DNA of 64,000 bases. Source: CBDFGS01 sp965247255 (GTDB taxonomy: Bacteria > Chloroflexota > Dehalococcoidia > Lucifugimonadales > CAUZJF01). The notes under the pieces are model-generated. The model was given only the letters and a program-made list of their open reading frames with translations, did no database searches and had not been told where the DNA came from. The stretch spans positions 1 through 64,000 of the forward strand of contig CBDFGS010000009.1 of assembly GCA_965247255.1 (NCBI GenBank), read 5' to 3'. The position numbers and the translations under genes are program-made. This document shows positions 1 to 9,232 of the stretch, one piece after another (the first letter of the stretch is position 1; each line of letters opens with the position of its first letter).

Positions 1-2
1 AT

Positions 3-509
3 AAGACAACGTATTTTGAGTATAAGAAATACCGTTACTTCTCTTCCTTAGAGCGAATCCTGAAGAAGTGTGGATTCTCCTATGGCGGCCAGTATGACCA
101 CGAAGACCATTACTCTGATTGCTTGGCTTGTTCGCTAGACATTGCGCAATGGCCTACCAACCCTCTGTGGGGCAAGGTGCCGAAGACTGCCCAAGAGGAG
201 TTGCTAAGAGATGGCGCACCATTCCTGAGGAAAATCCTGGAAAAGAATCCAAGGGTCAAGTTGATGTTAGGGAACGGTAGTAGTGTAGTGGAGGGTTTGG
301 AAAAGGCATTCGGTGTACGCTTCAATAAAACCAAGCCGATTAAGGGTCTCTGGCGTTACGACGTCCAGATGTATGATAGTGCATTACTAGGCAGACGATT
401 TATTGGATGGAGCGTCAATTTGCAGTCCTCATTCGGCGTAAGCAACGAGCTGAGGGGTGAGGTGGCGAAGCGGGTAGGTGAGTTGGTGAGCGGCATCTGC
501 TGCGCCTAG
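3..509 (+). CDS. Uracil-DNA-glycosylase-like protein, 5' end missing
   Basis: The reading frame is already open at base 3, so the gene starts before the window; an internal TTG at 123 is unlikely to be the true start. The visible 168 residues include a DIAQWPTNPLWGK stretch and a PRVKLMLGNGSSV stretch. These resemble the loop and the strand-turn of uracil-DNA-glycosylase superfamily proteins, but no catalytic motif could be confirmed. The protein ends in GICCA at base 509. The assignment is a weak family resemblance; 'hypothetical protein' is the safe name. Confidence 0.5.
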   Translation, partial: KTTYFEYKKYRYFSSLERILKKCGFSYGGQYDHEDHYSDCLACSLDIAQWPTNPLWGKVPKTAQEELLRDGAPFLRKILEKNPRVKLMLGNGSSVVEGLEKAFGVRFNKTKPIKGLWRYDVQMYDSALLGRRFIGWSVNLQSSFGVSNELRGEVAKRVGELVSGICCA

Positions 510-667
510 CAGAAAGAGAGCATCATGACCTGGACGATGCCGGAAGCGGAGCGAGGTGGGGGAGTTGTCGGCGCGGCCGAGGCACGGGTGTAGAGTGAAT
601 GGTGATTCCTGAGTACATGAAGATGCAACTGGGGTAGAATCAGAACATCAAACGTTAGGATGGAGCA

Positions 668-919
668 ATGAGTAGGCAACGGGTGACGAGGTTCTTGCTG
701 TGGGGGGGCTTGGCGCTCTTCATAGTAGGCACATCGGCTTGTACGGTAGGCTGCCTAGGGGCAGCAAGCTCCGCTTTCCTAGGCAATCCTGAAGGTGAAT
801 CTCTAGCAACAGGAGGTATTCAGTCCGGGTTCTTGATGGTCACGATTAGTCTGTTGATGATTGTCGTTGGGGCGATTCTCAAGGCCACTGCTAGGGATGA
901 GAAAGAGGTAAGCGAATAG
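668..919 (+). CDS. Small two-helix membrane protein
   Basis: An 83-residue protein beginning with ATG after a purine-rich TTAGGATGGAGC leader. It has one hydrophobic segment at about residues 10-36, rich in small residues and cysteine, and a second at about 52-72, with a charged tail. This predicts an integral membrane protein with two spans. No family was recognised. It stands alone, with about 160 bases of empty sequence before it and IS debris after it, so context gives no function. Confidence 0.55.
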   Translation: MSRQRVTRFLLWGGLALFIVGTSACTVGCLGAASSAFLGNPEGESLATGGIQSGFLMVTISLLMIVVGAILKATARDEKEVSE

Positions 920-1300
920 ACCGGGGTGGTGTGTATTCTGGCCTGATTGGCATTCTCAATTACTCCGGTGACGGCGTTTGGGATTCGGGGGAAGCCGTCA
1001 TGCCGAGCAGATACAACCATCACGTCAGTCGGCGGATTCGATCTTCGGCATGACTCTCTGAATCTTCACGGGGCTACGCCGATGAGCACTAAAGGGACTG
1101 CGGGAACGCCACGCCCTTGCCTGAGTACGTTCAGCAGATCCCGTTCGTAGTACGGAACGCGGAGGACATTTCCCTTTCCAGTTCCTTCATGGGGAGTATG
1201 CCAATGTACAGGAACATTAGGCCAGCGGCTTTACAGGGTTTTAGACCGCTCTGGGAGCCAGACCGACGACCATTACCCCACTTCACGTGGAGGTGTGGCA
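920..1300. other. Intergenic, no gene seen
   Basis: About 380 bases with short open frames only, none with a ribosome binding site or a recognisable product. It ends at the start of an IS21-type transposase remnant. Confidence 0.5.
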
Positions 1301-1520
1301 ATGGCGTACCGGGAGGTTCCCCGAATGGAAATAGGAGAAGTGATCCGCCGCTGGCAGGCGGGACACAGATCGCGGCGAGTACTGGACTGTCGCGGGACAC
1401 GGTGGCCAAGTACCTGGCGGCAGCAGTGTCGGAGGGCATTGCCCAGGAGGGTCCGGTTCCCGGCGAGGAGCAGTTGGGCCGCCTAGCGGCGATGGGCCAA
1501 GTAGGACCGTGCGCCGACGG
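1301..1520 (+). pseudogene. IS21-family IstA transposase N-terminal remnant, frameshifted
   Basis: The frame from ATG 1301 reads MAYREVPRMEIGEVIRRW, the typical IstA start. Homology then jumps by a frameshift near 1360 to another frame reading IAASTGLSRDTVAKYLAAA, the HTH of the same transposase. It stops near 1500 and the catalytic core is absent. This is a dead insertion-sequence fragment directly followed by an unrelated leucine-rich-repeat scrap. Confidence 0.7.
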
Positions 1521-1537
1521 TGCAGAGACCCGCGCGA

Positions 1538-1645
1538 GTGGGCAGCCTCTCCAACCTGGTAGTGCTGGATCTCGACAACAACGACTTGAGCGGGGAGATA
1601 CCGGCGGAGCTGGGCAGCCTCTCCAACCTGTTCAGGCTGAGCCTT
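1538..1645 (+). pseudogene. Leucine-rich-repeat fragment
   Basis: One frame reads two LRR units: LSNLVVLDLDNNDLSGEIP followed by AELGSLSNLFRLSL. These match the 24-residue 'LxxLxxLxLxxNxLSGxIPxxLG' repeat. There is no start codon or signal peptide, and the IS1380 element cuts it off at 1648. The same kind of repeat reappears at about 10.4 and 10.8 kb, so these are scattered pieces of LRR genes, not a live gene. Confidence 0.7.
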
Positions 1646-1647
1646 AG

Positions 1648-3350
1648 CCCGAATCCACCGAAGGACACCGATGGACGGCGTGAGGACAGCGGAAGGGGGT
1701 GGGTGAGGGAGCTACAGGGGAGATGGCCTGGGGTCTTGGGGTGGATGGGAGGCCGGCGGACGGTCTTCAGTCGCCGCACAGGGCCCTAAGGCCCTATGCG
1801 GGAGTTGCGATGCGCGGGAAGGCGAGAGGATACGCAGCAGGGGACTCTCGCGACCGGGGTGGCGCGAGATTGCGGGGACGTTGGGTCAGTTGCAGGCTGG
1901 CCGTCAGGCCGGGAACGGAATGGCTTGCAGCCGGGCCAAGGCGCGACTGAACTGGGTTTCCCAAGGCCAGCGCCGGGGGAGATGCAAAGTGAGGCGGCGC
2001 GCCGAGCGGGTGATCCGTCCCACCAGAGCGAAGACCCGCCGCCTGAGGGTCTTGGTGATCACGGTCCGCTCGCCCAGACCAATCCGCGCCGTCCAGCGGG
2101 CCAGGTTATGCGCCATCACCTGGACCGCCAGCCAGGCGCCGTTGGCGGCGAAGCGCGCCGACGGCATGTGGTTCAGCCCGACGCCGTACTTGAGGTCGCG
2201 TATGGCGTTCTCGACCTCGGCGTGGCGGCGATGATCGGCCTCCAGTTCCAGCGTCTCCCCATCGCGGTCGGTGATGAAGGCGTGATAGCTGTATCTGGCG
2301 AAGAGGGCGAGCTGGGAACCGGGCGTCGGCTTCACCCGCCGGACAATGAGCCGCACCGGCGCGGCGTCCGGCTTGGTCTGGAACGGGGTGTAAGTCGTCT
2401 CGGCGACATCGGCGGCGGCGTCCATCCAGTAGGGAATGGGAGTCCAGTCCTCCTCTGGTATCGCCTCGATCAGGTCCCGCAGGCTGGCGCGCTGGCGGAT
2501 GGTGATAGAGAAGCGGACATCCATTTCCCGGCAGGCGGCAACGACAGTGTGGGCGTAGAAGCCGCTGTCGGCCCGCACCGTGAGTTGTCCCCTGGCCCCG
2601 CCGTAGCGCACCCGCCCCACCGTCTCACGCAGGAAGTGGGCGGCGCCACGGGCGGTGTTGGCCCGGCCCTCGCGCAGCCGGGACATCAGCACCTCGCCGG
2701 TGCCGGCGGCAATGGCCAGCAGCGGGTGATAGCCGCGGGCGCCGGTATAGCCGTGGTGGCGCGCTCCCTCCTTGGCCAGTCCATAGGTCTCGCAGATGGT
2801 CGAGTCCAGGTCGATGGTCAGGGGCGAGTCGCCGGGTCCGGCCCCAGCGGCCCAGGCCCGGGCCAACAACTGGCGGCTCACGCGGTCGAGTTGACGGACA
2901 TGCCCCCACCGAAAGCTGCGCAGGAAGGTCCCCAGGGTGGATGGCGCCTTGACCACGCAGCCTAGAACACCGACCGTCCCACCAGCGCGCAGCGCATCGG
3001 CGTCGTCGATGCAGTCGCCGCCTGCCAGCGCGGAAGCGACCAGCGTCAGCATCTTGTCCCCAGTGTTCGCCCGCCCCGGCGCTCCGCCGAGGTCAAGGTG
3101 ATGGTCGACGAGTTCCCGCAGGCCCAGGTGCCGGGCTAGGGTGGCCGGCAGGAGCAGGCCGGCATTGGCCACCAGGCGATGGTCGTCAAAGAGGACGCGG
3201 ATACGGTCGGGTTTGTTCTGTGGCAGCATCTATTGGGTGCTCCTTGTTTCCGGGCGGGTTTCTGTTCCAAAACCATTATCCCAGATTCAGAGGAGCACCC
3301 GCTGGCTTCTTCAAGGGCTGTCCCCAAGCCCGTCCTTCGGTGGATTCGGG
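1648..3350 (-). mobile_element. IS1380-family insertion sequence, copy 1
   Basis: A complete 1703-bp element bounded by 19-bp inverted repeats, CCCGAATCCACCGAAGGAC at the left and its complement at the right. It is flanked by the 5-bp direct repeat CTTAG (1643-1647 and 3351-3355). It holds one transposase gene on the minus strand. A nearly identical copy lies inverted at 58532-60235. Intact ends plus a clear target duplication show insertion by transposition into LRR/IS debris. Confidence 0.93.
1904..3229 (-). CDS. IS1380-family DDE transposase
   Basis: A 441-residue transposase with the RNase-H-like DDE core. The first Asp lies in TIDLDST (about residues 139-144), the second in RADSGFYAH (D221), and the Glu in AEVENAIRDLK (about E340). 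A GGAG-containing leader precedes the ATG. Length and motifs are normal, so it should be active. It differs from the copy at 58653-59978 by about six residues (for example Val/Ile at 12 and Ala/Gly at 271). Confidence 0.92.
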   Translation of the reverse strand: MLPQNKPDRIRVLFDDHRLVANAGLLLPATLARHLGLRELVDHHLDLGGAPGRANTGDKMLTLVASALAGGDCIDDADALRAGGTVGVLGCVVKAPSTLGTFLRSFRWGHVRQLDRVSRQLLARAWAAGAGPGDSPLTIDLDSTICETYGLAKEGARHHGYTGARGYHPLLAIAAGTGEVLMSRLREGRANTARGAAHFLRETVGRVRYGGARGQLTVRADSGFYAHTVVAACREMDVRFSITIRQRASLRDLIEAIPEEDWTPIPYWMDAAADVAETTYTPFQTKPDAAPVRLIVRRVKPTPGSQLALFARYSYHAFITDRDGETLELEADHRRHAEVENAIRDLKYGVGLNHMPSARFAANGAWLAVQVMAHNLARWTARIGLGERTVITKTLRRRVFALVGRITRSARRLTLHLPRRWPWETQFSRALARLQAIPFPA

Positions 3351-3374
3351 CTTAGGATCCGGTCTGATGCCAGT

Positions 3375-4178
3375 CTACTCGCCTTCCTCTCCGTGCAACC
3401 ATCGCAGGCCGCCGGGCCAGCCAGCATTGGCCATCTCAAGTACTCGCCGTGTGTAGTCGTTCAACGGGCTTACCGTGTAATCGAAGTCGGATGCCCCCCA
3501 GATGGGATAGTTGCAGACGGCGGCACCTTCAAACTGCCGAGGATCAGCATAGAAGTTTGACCGACCCTCCCAGCTTCCGTGAACCAGTCGCTCGTCATTC
3601 GTCAATTCCCAGGTCGTAGCGGGCCTTCCATTCGGGTGGCGGTACGCGACACCGTTGACCGGGTCGACCGCTCCCCAAACTCCTTCGTCGAACGCTTCAA
3701 TGATTTCGTGTCCGCTGTGGGCCTGGCTCAGGTTGAACAGCGAGACCAATCTCGCCGATACGCCAGCCACCTGGCACATAGCGCACGCAACCCGTGCTAC
3801 ATCCGTGCACCAATCCGAGCCACGGGCGACTATCTGCTCCTCGGTCCCGCCGAACCGCATCCCATCCAGGTCATCGGCGGCTCGCTCCTCAAGACTCTGG
3901 CAGAAGTCGACGATGCCGGCCACCCTACTCGCGGAAGACCCTTGGGATGCCCCGGCGTCAGCTACGTATCGTTCCAGCATCGGACGAGAGCCCTTCTCGT
4001 ACCTGGTGCACGTGGGAGAGTATCCGGTGTACAAGTATTCGGCGGTCTCGGTGCAGAGGCGCACCATTGTCTTCGCCAACACACGATCCACTGACCCCGG
4101 GGCGTGGGTGTCGTTTTCCAGCGTGATCCTATACGCCTTACCGAACTGGTCGATTCCCTGGTAGCGCGAGATGTCCAT
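3375..4178 (-). CDS. Transglutaminase-like cysteine-protease-fold protein
   Basis: A 267-residue protein. The core shows the transglutaminase-like triad in order: Cys in SDWCTDVARV (C124), His in SGHEIIEAF (H157) and Asp in WGAVDP (D172). Proteins of this fold are usually peptidases or amidases; the substrate cannot be told. No signal peptide is seen, so it is probably cytoplasmic. Its ATG overlaps the stop of the upstream RNHCP gene (TAATG), so the two are co-transcribed and probably translationally coupled. The IS1380 element lies just beyond its stop and leaves it intact. Confidence 0.8.
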   Translation of the reverse strand: MDISRYQGIDQFGKAYRITLENDTHAPGSVDRVLAKTMVRLCTETAEYLYTGYSPTCTRYEKGSRPMLERYVADAGASQGSSASRVAGIVDFCQSLEERAADDLDGMRFGGTEEQIVARGSDWCTDVARVACAMCQVAGVSARLVSLFNLSQAHSGHEIIEAFDEGVWGAVDPVNGVAYRHPNGRPATTWELTNDERLVHGSWEGRSNFYADPRQFEGAAVCNYPIWGASDFDYTVSPLNDYTRRVLEMANAGWPGGLRWLHGEEGE

Positions 4179-4492
4179 TAGACCGCAGGTAGGCGAAGCA
4201 ACGCTTCCAAGTCGTCGGGCTGCACGGTGTCGCTAGCGGCCCTGTTGGCGCGCACCATTCCGCAGGTCATGCAGCGATGGACCACCTGAAGGCCTTTGCC
4301 CGACCTATACTTCAGCCCTACTGGCTCCATCATTCCCTCGCAAGAAGAGGCCCTGTCCCCAGGCACCACATCCAGGTGTTGAGAGTAGAGACATCCTGGG
4401 CAGTGGTTCCGATAGCTGCCATTCGATAGAGGAGCCACTTCCAAGTCACATATCAGGCATGTGAATGCCGTGTTTTCGCTGGGCCTGCTCAC
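4178..4492 (-). CDS. RNHCP-domain zinc-binding protein
   Basis: A 104-residue protein with FTCLICDLEV, then YRNHCPGCLYSQHLD, then HRCMTCGMVRANR. This is the RNHCP signature with paired Cys/His ligands for zinc; the family's function is unknown. The start is GTG, chosen because an AGGAG sits about 7 bases upstream. The stop overlaps the start of the transglutaminase-like gene. An 8-bp inverted repeat (CTTGATCT/AGATCAAG, 4503-4526) lies immediately upstream and could be an operator. Confidence 0.85.
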   Translation of the reverse strand: MSRPSENTAFTCLICDLEVAPLSNGSYRNHCPGCLYSQHLDVVPGDRASSCEGMMEPVGLKYRSGKGLQVVHRCMTCGMVRANRAASDTVQPDDLEALLRLPAV

Positions 4493-4502
4493 TCCTGATC
4501 TC

Positions 4503-4526
4503 CTTGATCTGGGTTGTCAGATCAAG
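4503..4526. promoter_or_regulatory. Inverted repeat upstream of RNHCP gene
   Basis: CTTGATCT, 8 bases, AGATCAAG: a perfect 8-bp inverted repeat ending about 11 bases before the GTG start of the minus-strand RNHCP gene. It could be a repressor site or a leader hairpin; no protein partner can be named. Confidence 0.4.
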
Positions 4527-5200
4527 AGACCAGGGTTCCGTTTGCTCTTCCCTAGGCTTCCAGGCCTAGGCTTCCAGGCTTGGCTGAGTTATTGACAGAT
4601 TCGCCGTCGTTCCTTTGGGGTCAACGGCTACTTCCGGTTCCACCTTCATCGGGGCGTCTTCCATCCCCGAATCCGAACCACGACCGACTTTAGTTGTTTT
4701 GTATCGGCCACTGTGGAGCGCCTACGGCACTCCCCACCGGTATGTGTACACTCAGTCTCACTGGCTTCGGCGTCGTCCCCTGTCAGGCGCGAGCAGCGTG
4801 ACTGTTCTTATGACGCAACTATCACCTCCCCTTTCCTCCGAGAGTTTGGAAGAGCCCATGGATTTCATCCCGCGACAAGACCCATCAACATGGCACATGC
4901 TGCCGACATGCCATCCATATGATAGTCTCATGGCAGTCAGACTGCAAGCTCCAACCAACAAAGCGGCGACTTCCCTCCAGCCGTGGGAACAGTTTCACAT
5001 CGGCCGCCATGTACAGGTCTGGCGAACGCCATCAAACTGGACAAAATCGAGAACCTTCATTCGGCGGACTCAATAGACACGGAAAGCTTAAGTACTCGTG
5101 GGCGCTCGGTTTGGGTCCATTCAAGCCAGGTCAGATTGTTACACAGTAGCGTGCCCAACAACAGCCTGCTGGAGAGGGTGGGGCCGTTGGGAACGGATGT
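4527..5200. other. Intergenic region with a tandem 14-bp repeat
   Basis: No convincing gene on either strand. The only structure noticed is a perfect tandem duplication of CCTAGGCTTCCAGG at 4551-4564 and 4565-4578. Confidence 0.5.
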
Positions 5201-6112
5201 CTATCGAGACCAGTAGAGCCATTGATCATATTGAGGCACGAAGTTCAGAGTGACCGGCCAATCGCTGGTGTTGGTGAGCGTAAGAGTCAGCATCACCAGC
5301 TCATCCTGAGAATATGCCGGTTTGTCGGTCTTCAGCTCCCACTCGTAGGGGTACTGGTAGTCATCGCTGGAATAGCCTGAAGGGCGGAGACGCTCAGCGG
5401 CTACCATCGAGTGCGGCGAGCTGGAGGGCGCTCCCTCCATGAACGCCTCGAACGAGCGTAGGCCATTGGTGGCAAAGGCGGCGCCCAGGTGATTCCCATC
5501 GTCCGTGCCGCAGAGGACGAGGTCGGACGCGCCGCCCTCCCTGTCCCACCAGAGCGCGATGTACCGCGCACTGCCCAGCAATTCCCCATTGGCACCGCGC
5601 AGCTCCTGGGGCGTGGCGTAGAGCAGCTCCAGTATCGTGCCCAACTCGGGCGGGCGCGTGGATCCCGGCCGCTTGCCAAGACTTTCCAGTGGAACCGGCT
5701 CTCCCAGGTCCTTAAGCGCCTTCTGCACGGGCTTGGCCAACAGCTCTCGGGTCACCGGCCCGTCCGGAGCCTTGGTTCTGTCCGGCCCGTAGTAGGCGAC
5801 CGCAGCGGGGGTGATGCCGAGATCTGAAGGGGGGCGCTCCAGCAGATGGATCGCCGAATCCAGCAACACGGCCGGCAGATACCTAAGGGTCAGCCCGCCC
5901 CAAACGGCCAACTGGCCATAAAATCTCCCAGCGCGGCTCGCAAGACCGATGGGTGTACCATCGCCTGCCACCACTATGGTGCCCCGTTTGTAAGAGGGTG
6001 TGTAGTCGCTGTGCAGCGCGAAGAGATGGTCCGGCGCGTTGAGAGTAAGACGTATCGACGCAAGAAAAGGTTCCCCGATAGCAACGAAGTCCACCGCAAT
6101 GTTCCTCCGCAC
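5201..6112 (-). CDS. Hypothetical protein with C-terminal BsuPI-like segment
   Basis: A 303-residue protein. The last ~50 residues (YEWELKTDKPAYSQDELVML, then TLTLTNTSDWPVTLNF) resemble the immunoglobulin-like BsuPI/proteinase-inhibitor fold, but the protein ends halfway through such a domain, so the 3' end may be truncated. The remaining N-terminal part was not recognised. No signal peptide or membrane segment is obvious. An IS256 element follows just upstream of its start, so the promoter region may have been altered. Confidence 0.5.
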   Translation of the reverse strand: MRRNIAVDFVAIGEPFLASIRLTLNAPDHLFALHSDYTPSYKRGTIVVAGDGTPIGLASRAGRFYGQLAVWGGLTLRYLPAVLLDSAIHLLERPPSDLGITPAAVAYYGPDRTKAPDGPVTRELLAKPVQKALKDLGEPVPLESLGKRPGSTRPPELGTILELLYATPQELRGANGELLGSARYIALWWDREGGASDLVLCGTDDGNHLGAAFATNGLRSFEAFMEGAPSSSPHSMVAAERLRPSGYSSDDYQYPYEWELKTDKPAYSQDELVMLTLTLTNTSDWPVTLNFVPQYDQWLYWSR

Positions 6113-6270
6113 TCATTGCGGCGATCTCCTGCTGCGTTCAAATGAGTCCATACTTGATAGTACGTTTCTATCCACTTAAAGATAAGTAACCAGGGAGCCC
6201 ACGACAGTACACACGACGCAAGACGAGACGACAAAACCGAATTGCAATGGAGCGGCTGGAGAGGTACCCT

Positions 6271-7619
6271 CAAAAAGTGTGTAACCGGTCAGGCGGTGTA
6301 CCCTCTCTCTGAACAAGACGGGCTCGAGGCCCAAGAGAGGAGATAGACCGCCCATGAGGAAGGAAAGCACTGAGAGTAGGTCGGAGTCAAGGCCGGAGTG
6401 GGAGCAGTTGGAGGATTGGGTGCGAAACCAGGTCCAGAGGCTGGTCCAGGAGTTGCTGGAGGAAGAGGTGACGGCGTTTCTGGGAAGGGCGAAGTCGGCG
6501 CTCAGATCCGACTCGGACTCAGATACCGGCTATCGGAACGGATACGGCAGAGCCCGGAGGCTTACGCTGAGTTCGGGAACGATACAGCTGAGGCGGCCAC
6601 GAGTCCGCGATACCGAGGAGCAGTTCGAGAGCCGGCTGCTGCCGCTGTTCGTCAACAGGACCAGGAAGGTTGCTGAGTTGATCCCCGAGCTGTACCTGCA
6701 CGGTCTATCCGAAGGCGACTTCGATCTGGCTTTGCGGGGGCTGCTGGGAGAGGACGCACCGGTATCGGCGAGCACCGTGGCCCGGTTGAAGGATAAGTGG
6801 AACGATGAGCTTGCCCAATGGCGCAGCCGGCCCCTGGATGACCTGGAAGTGGTCTACATGTGGGTGGATGGAGTCTACGTCAAGGCTGGTCTTGAGAAGG
6901 AGAAAGCGGCGGTACTGGTGGTGATGGCGGCCCTGAGCGACGGGAGCAAGGTGGTGGTGAGCGCTGTTCCCGGATACAGGGAGTCCACAGAGATCTGGTC
7001 CGAGGTGCTCAGGGACATCAAGCGCCGGGGCTTGAGCTGCCCGAGGCTGGTGGTTGGAGACGGACACCTGGGCATCTGGGGAGCTCTGCGCAACGTCTAT
7101 CCTCAGGCGGCCGAGCAACGCTGCTGGAACCACAAGATCGTAAACGTGCTCGCCAAGCTTCCAAAGCGACAACAGGACCAGGCCAAGCTCATGCTGCGTA
7201 CTATCCCCTACGCGCCGACTCGGACAGAGGCTGAGCGGCTCAGGACGGTGTTCACCAGGTGGTGCGGCGACCATTCCTACGAGGCGGCCTCAGAGGCCTT
7301 GGAGCGGGACTGGGACCGCATGGTCACCTTCTATGACTTCCCAAAGGAGCACTGGGGGCACCTTCGCACGACGAACCCGGTAGAATCACCCTTCGCGGCC
7401 CTCAGGCTTCGGACCGATGCCGCCAAGCGCTACAAGAGGGTCGATCGGGCGATAGCGGTGATCTGGAAAATGTTGATGGTCGCCGAACAGCGCTTCAGGC
7501 GTCTGAAGGCCCCTGAGTTGATCCAAGACGTCTATCTCGGTGCACAGTATGCGGATGGAATCGCCATTGAATCAACGGCTGAGATGGTCGCCGCCTGATG
7601 TCGTTTACACACCTATTGA
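6271..7619 (+). mobile_element. IS256-family insertion sequence
   Basis: About 1.35 kb carrying one transposase. The ends form imperfect inverted repeats: the left end reads TCAAAAAGTGTGTAACCGGT then CAGGCGG, and the right end reversed reads TCAATAGGTGTGTAAACGAC then ATCAGGCGG. I could not see an exact 8-9 bp target duplication, so the outer limits are uncertain by a few bases and the insertion may be old. Confidence 0.8.
6354..7598 (+). CDS. IS256-family transposase (mutator type)
   Basis: A 414-residue transposase of normal length. The DDE residues are visible: D172 in MWVDGVYVKAG, D236 in VVGDGHLGIW and E344 in TTNPVESPFA. The CWNHKIVNVLAKLPKR stretch after the second Asp is typical of the family. 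The N-terminal part contains the usual RNGYGRARRL and VRDTEEQFESRLLP segments. A GGAGAT leader precedes the ATG. It appears intact. Confidence 0.93.
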   Translation: MRKESTESRSESRPEWEQLEDWVRNQVQRLVQELLEEEVTAFLGRAKSALRSDSDSDTGYRNGYGRARRLTLSSGTIQLRRPRVRDTEEQFESRLLPLFVNRTRKVAELIPELYLHGLSEGDFDLALRGLLGEDAPVSASTVARLKDKWNDELAQWRSRPLDDLEVVYMWVDGVYVKAGLEKEKAAVLVVMAALSDGSKVVVSAVPGYRESTEIWSEVLRDIKRRGLSCPRLVVGDGHLGIWGALRNVYPQAAEQRCWNHKIVNVLAKLPKRQQDQAKLMLRTIPYAPTRTEAERLRTVFTRWCGDHSYEAASEALERDWDRMVTFYDFPKEHWGHLRTTNPVESPFAALRLRTDAAKRYKRVDRAIAVIWKMLMVAEQRFRRLKAPELIQDVYLGAQYADGIAIESTAEMVAA

Positions 7620-7710
7620 CGTAACCTCCGGCTGGATCATTGTTCAGGATAGGAACCACCAACAAGCCGGACGCGAGGGCGTTCGGGGGCGCTGACAAGG
7701 AGGTGTCGTG

Positions 7711-8700
7711 ATGAGAAGGTCATTCAAGGGAGTTGTACTCGTACTTGTTGCACTGGGAATCGTCTTCGGGGTCCTCATAGGCTGCAGCTCTCCGAAAACG
7801 GACACGTCCGAATCCGCAGAGCCGGTAGCCGCCGCTGCTGCGAAAGACATGACGACAGCTCAGGACCCCGTTGCAAACACAGTGCCGGCCGGGAAGGTCG
7901 AGTCGCTACTGTCCGGCGAGACGCTGGCACGGTACCGCGAGCTGCCGGAGGAGTACCGGGTAGCGCTGGAGGCATACGCCATGTTTGGGGTTTCGGACGA
8001 CCTCATCCCATCTGTGGTCGCTGAGAAGATGGAGCAGTGGCCGGACAGCCCTGAACCAATTCGGGATCTGCTCGACGCCGAGCGGTACGCTGAATTCCAA
8101 GAGTATACAGCCACACACCCGAAGTTCGGAGACACGGGCAAAATTCACAGACACGCCTTTTACTTCCTGGGCTACTACCCGTACGTCCTCCAGACCGAAG
8201 ACACTATAGACGGTCGAAAGCAGGCGTTCGCCGATCTGCTGGACGCCAATACCAACAAGTCTGAGCTGGGGAAGAAACCAAATGTGCCCGAGCCCCTGCT
8301 TGACGGGATGATCGTTCCCTCGGCAGTGGCGGCGCTCGACGCGCTTGGGCCGCGACTTCGTGATGCCATTGCCGTACCCCAGCCCAACTTCACCATCGAT
8401 ATCGATGCGCTTGCCGCTGACATCGTGATCACGGAAATCATGCTGTTGAAGTCCGAACCGGGGTTGGAATTGCCCACCATCACGGACTATCTGTCTACGG
8501 AGGCACAAGGTACCTTCAACGATCTGCCTGCGGATATGCGCGCGGATGCGGAGCGAAGGTATGCGCGCGGCGTGGTGTTTCGGATGATCGGCTTGGCGAC
8601 GAGCGCAGATCACCCGACGACCACGCTGCCTAGCGAGGAGGTCCTCGCGGAGGTCGCGCAGTACGCGTTTGAGTTCGCGCAGAAGTTGGCCACGCAGTAG
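7711..8700 (+). CDS. Predicted lipoprotein of unknown function
   Basis: A 329-residue protein starting at ATG 7711, chosen because AAGGAGG lies 6 bases upstream (a GTG one codon earlier is less well placed). The N-terminus MRRSFKGVVL, a hydrophobic run and LIGC form a lipoprotein signal with the lipobox Cys at about residue 26, so the mature protein should be anchored outside the membrane. The rest is acidic and probably helical, with no recognised domain. It follows the IS256 element and has its own ribosome binding site. Confidence 0.65.
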   Translation: MRRSFKGVVLVLVALGIVFGVLIGCSSPKTDTSESAEPVAAAAAKDMTTAQDPVANTVPAGKVESLLSGETLARYRELPEEYRVALEAYAMFGVSDDLIPSVVAEKMEQWPDSPEPIRDLLDAERYAEFQEYTATHPKFGDTGKIHRHAFYFLGYYPYVLQTEDTIDGRKQAFADLLDANTNKSELGKKPNVPEPLLDGMIVPSAVAALDALGPRLRDAIAVPQPNFTIDIDALAADIVITEIMLLKSEPGLELPTITDYLSTEAQGTFNDLPADMRADAERRYARGVVFRMIGLATSADHPTTTLPSEEVLAEVAQYAFEFAQKLATQ

Positions 8701-8754
8701 GAGAGCAAGGGTGGCTAGTACTCAGTCAACTTGAATATGACGCAGGCAGATCCG

Positions 8755-8800
8755 ATTTTTCCCCTCTCCCGTCGTGGGAGAGGGCTAGGGTGAGGGTGAA
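8755..8800. repeat. Short palindromic REP-like sequence
   Basis: The segment CCCTCTCCCGTCGTGGGAGA folds into a hairpin (CTCTCCC/GGGAGAG) and is followed by GGGCTAGGGTGAGGG. This is a very common intergenic repeat type in bacterial genomes. A second related segment is CCTTCCCGTCAGGGGGAAGG near 8900. Either could serve as terminator or mobile repeat. Confidence 0.5.
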
Positions 8801-8985
8801 TTGTAATCTCAAAACCATGTTGACATGGTACTAGTGGTGCGAAATCTTTGAAATAAGGGTTAGCCTGGATTGGCGAGACCTCACGGCAACAGTGAGTCCC
8901 TTCCCGTCAGGGGGAAGGTTAGGATGGGAGCGTCGCGCAGTATTCTGGTTACCCTTCATTGCTAGGATGTCAGTCTACTAGTGGT

Positions 8986-9225
8986 TCAACGTTTTTGTAT
9001 TGATGGGTAGAGTGACTTTAGCTTGATGCGCGCATCCTCGGTAGTGAAGCGCCAATCCACTCGTATCACATCCCGGTTGCGTTGATTCTGCCAAGCATTG
9101 ACCTCGCCGCGCAGGATGTCTTGATTGGCAATCCGTCGGTCCAGGCACTGTCGAGCCAGCACACCGATCTCTATCTCCGCCATATTCAACCAACTCCCGT
9201 GTTTGGGAGTGTAGTGTATCTCCAT
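8986..9225 (-). pseudogene. IS630-family transposase C-terminal remnant
   Basis: The frame reads YTPKHGSWLNMAEIEIGVLA then RQCLDRRI, the C-terminal DDE segment of IS630 transposases (the Glu sits in NMAEIEIG). Everything upstream, including the two catalytic Asp, is missing, so it is dead. The sequence TACTAGTGGT occurs at both 8829 and 8977 and may be a decayed element end. It directly abuts a gene that lacks its 5' part. Confidence 0.75.
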
Positions 9226-9232
9226 TTACTAG

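Noticed and set aside
1796..2965. Long plus-strand open frame inside IS1380 copy 1 (and its counterpart in copy 2)
   Set aside because: Antisense to the transposase; GC-rich codon structure produces long opposite frames.
4615..5076. Open frame of 153 codons on the plus strand
   Set aside because: No ribosome binding site, improbable composition, no protein family; treated as chance.
6260..7632. Target duplication of the IS256 element
   Set aside because: Flanks GGTACCC and GTAACCT look alike but are not an exact 8-9 bp duplication.
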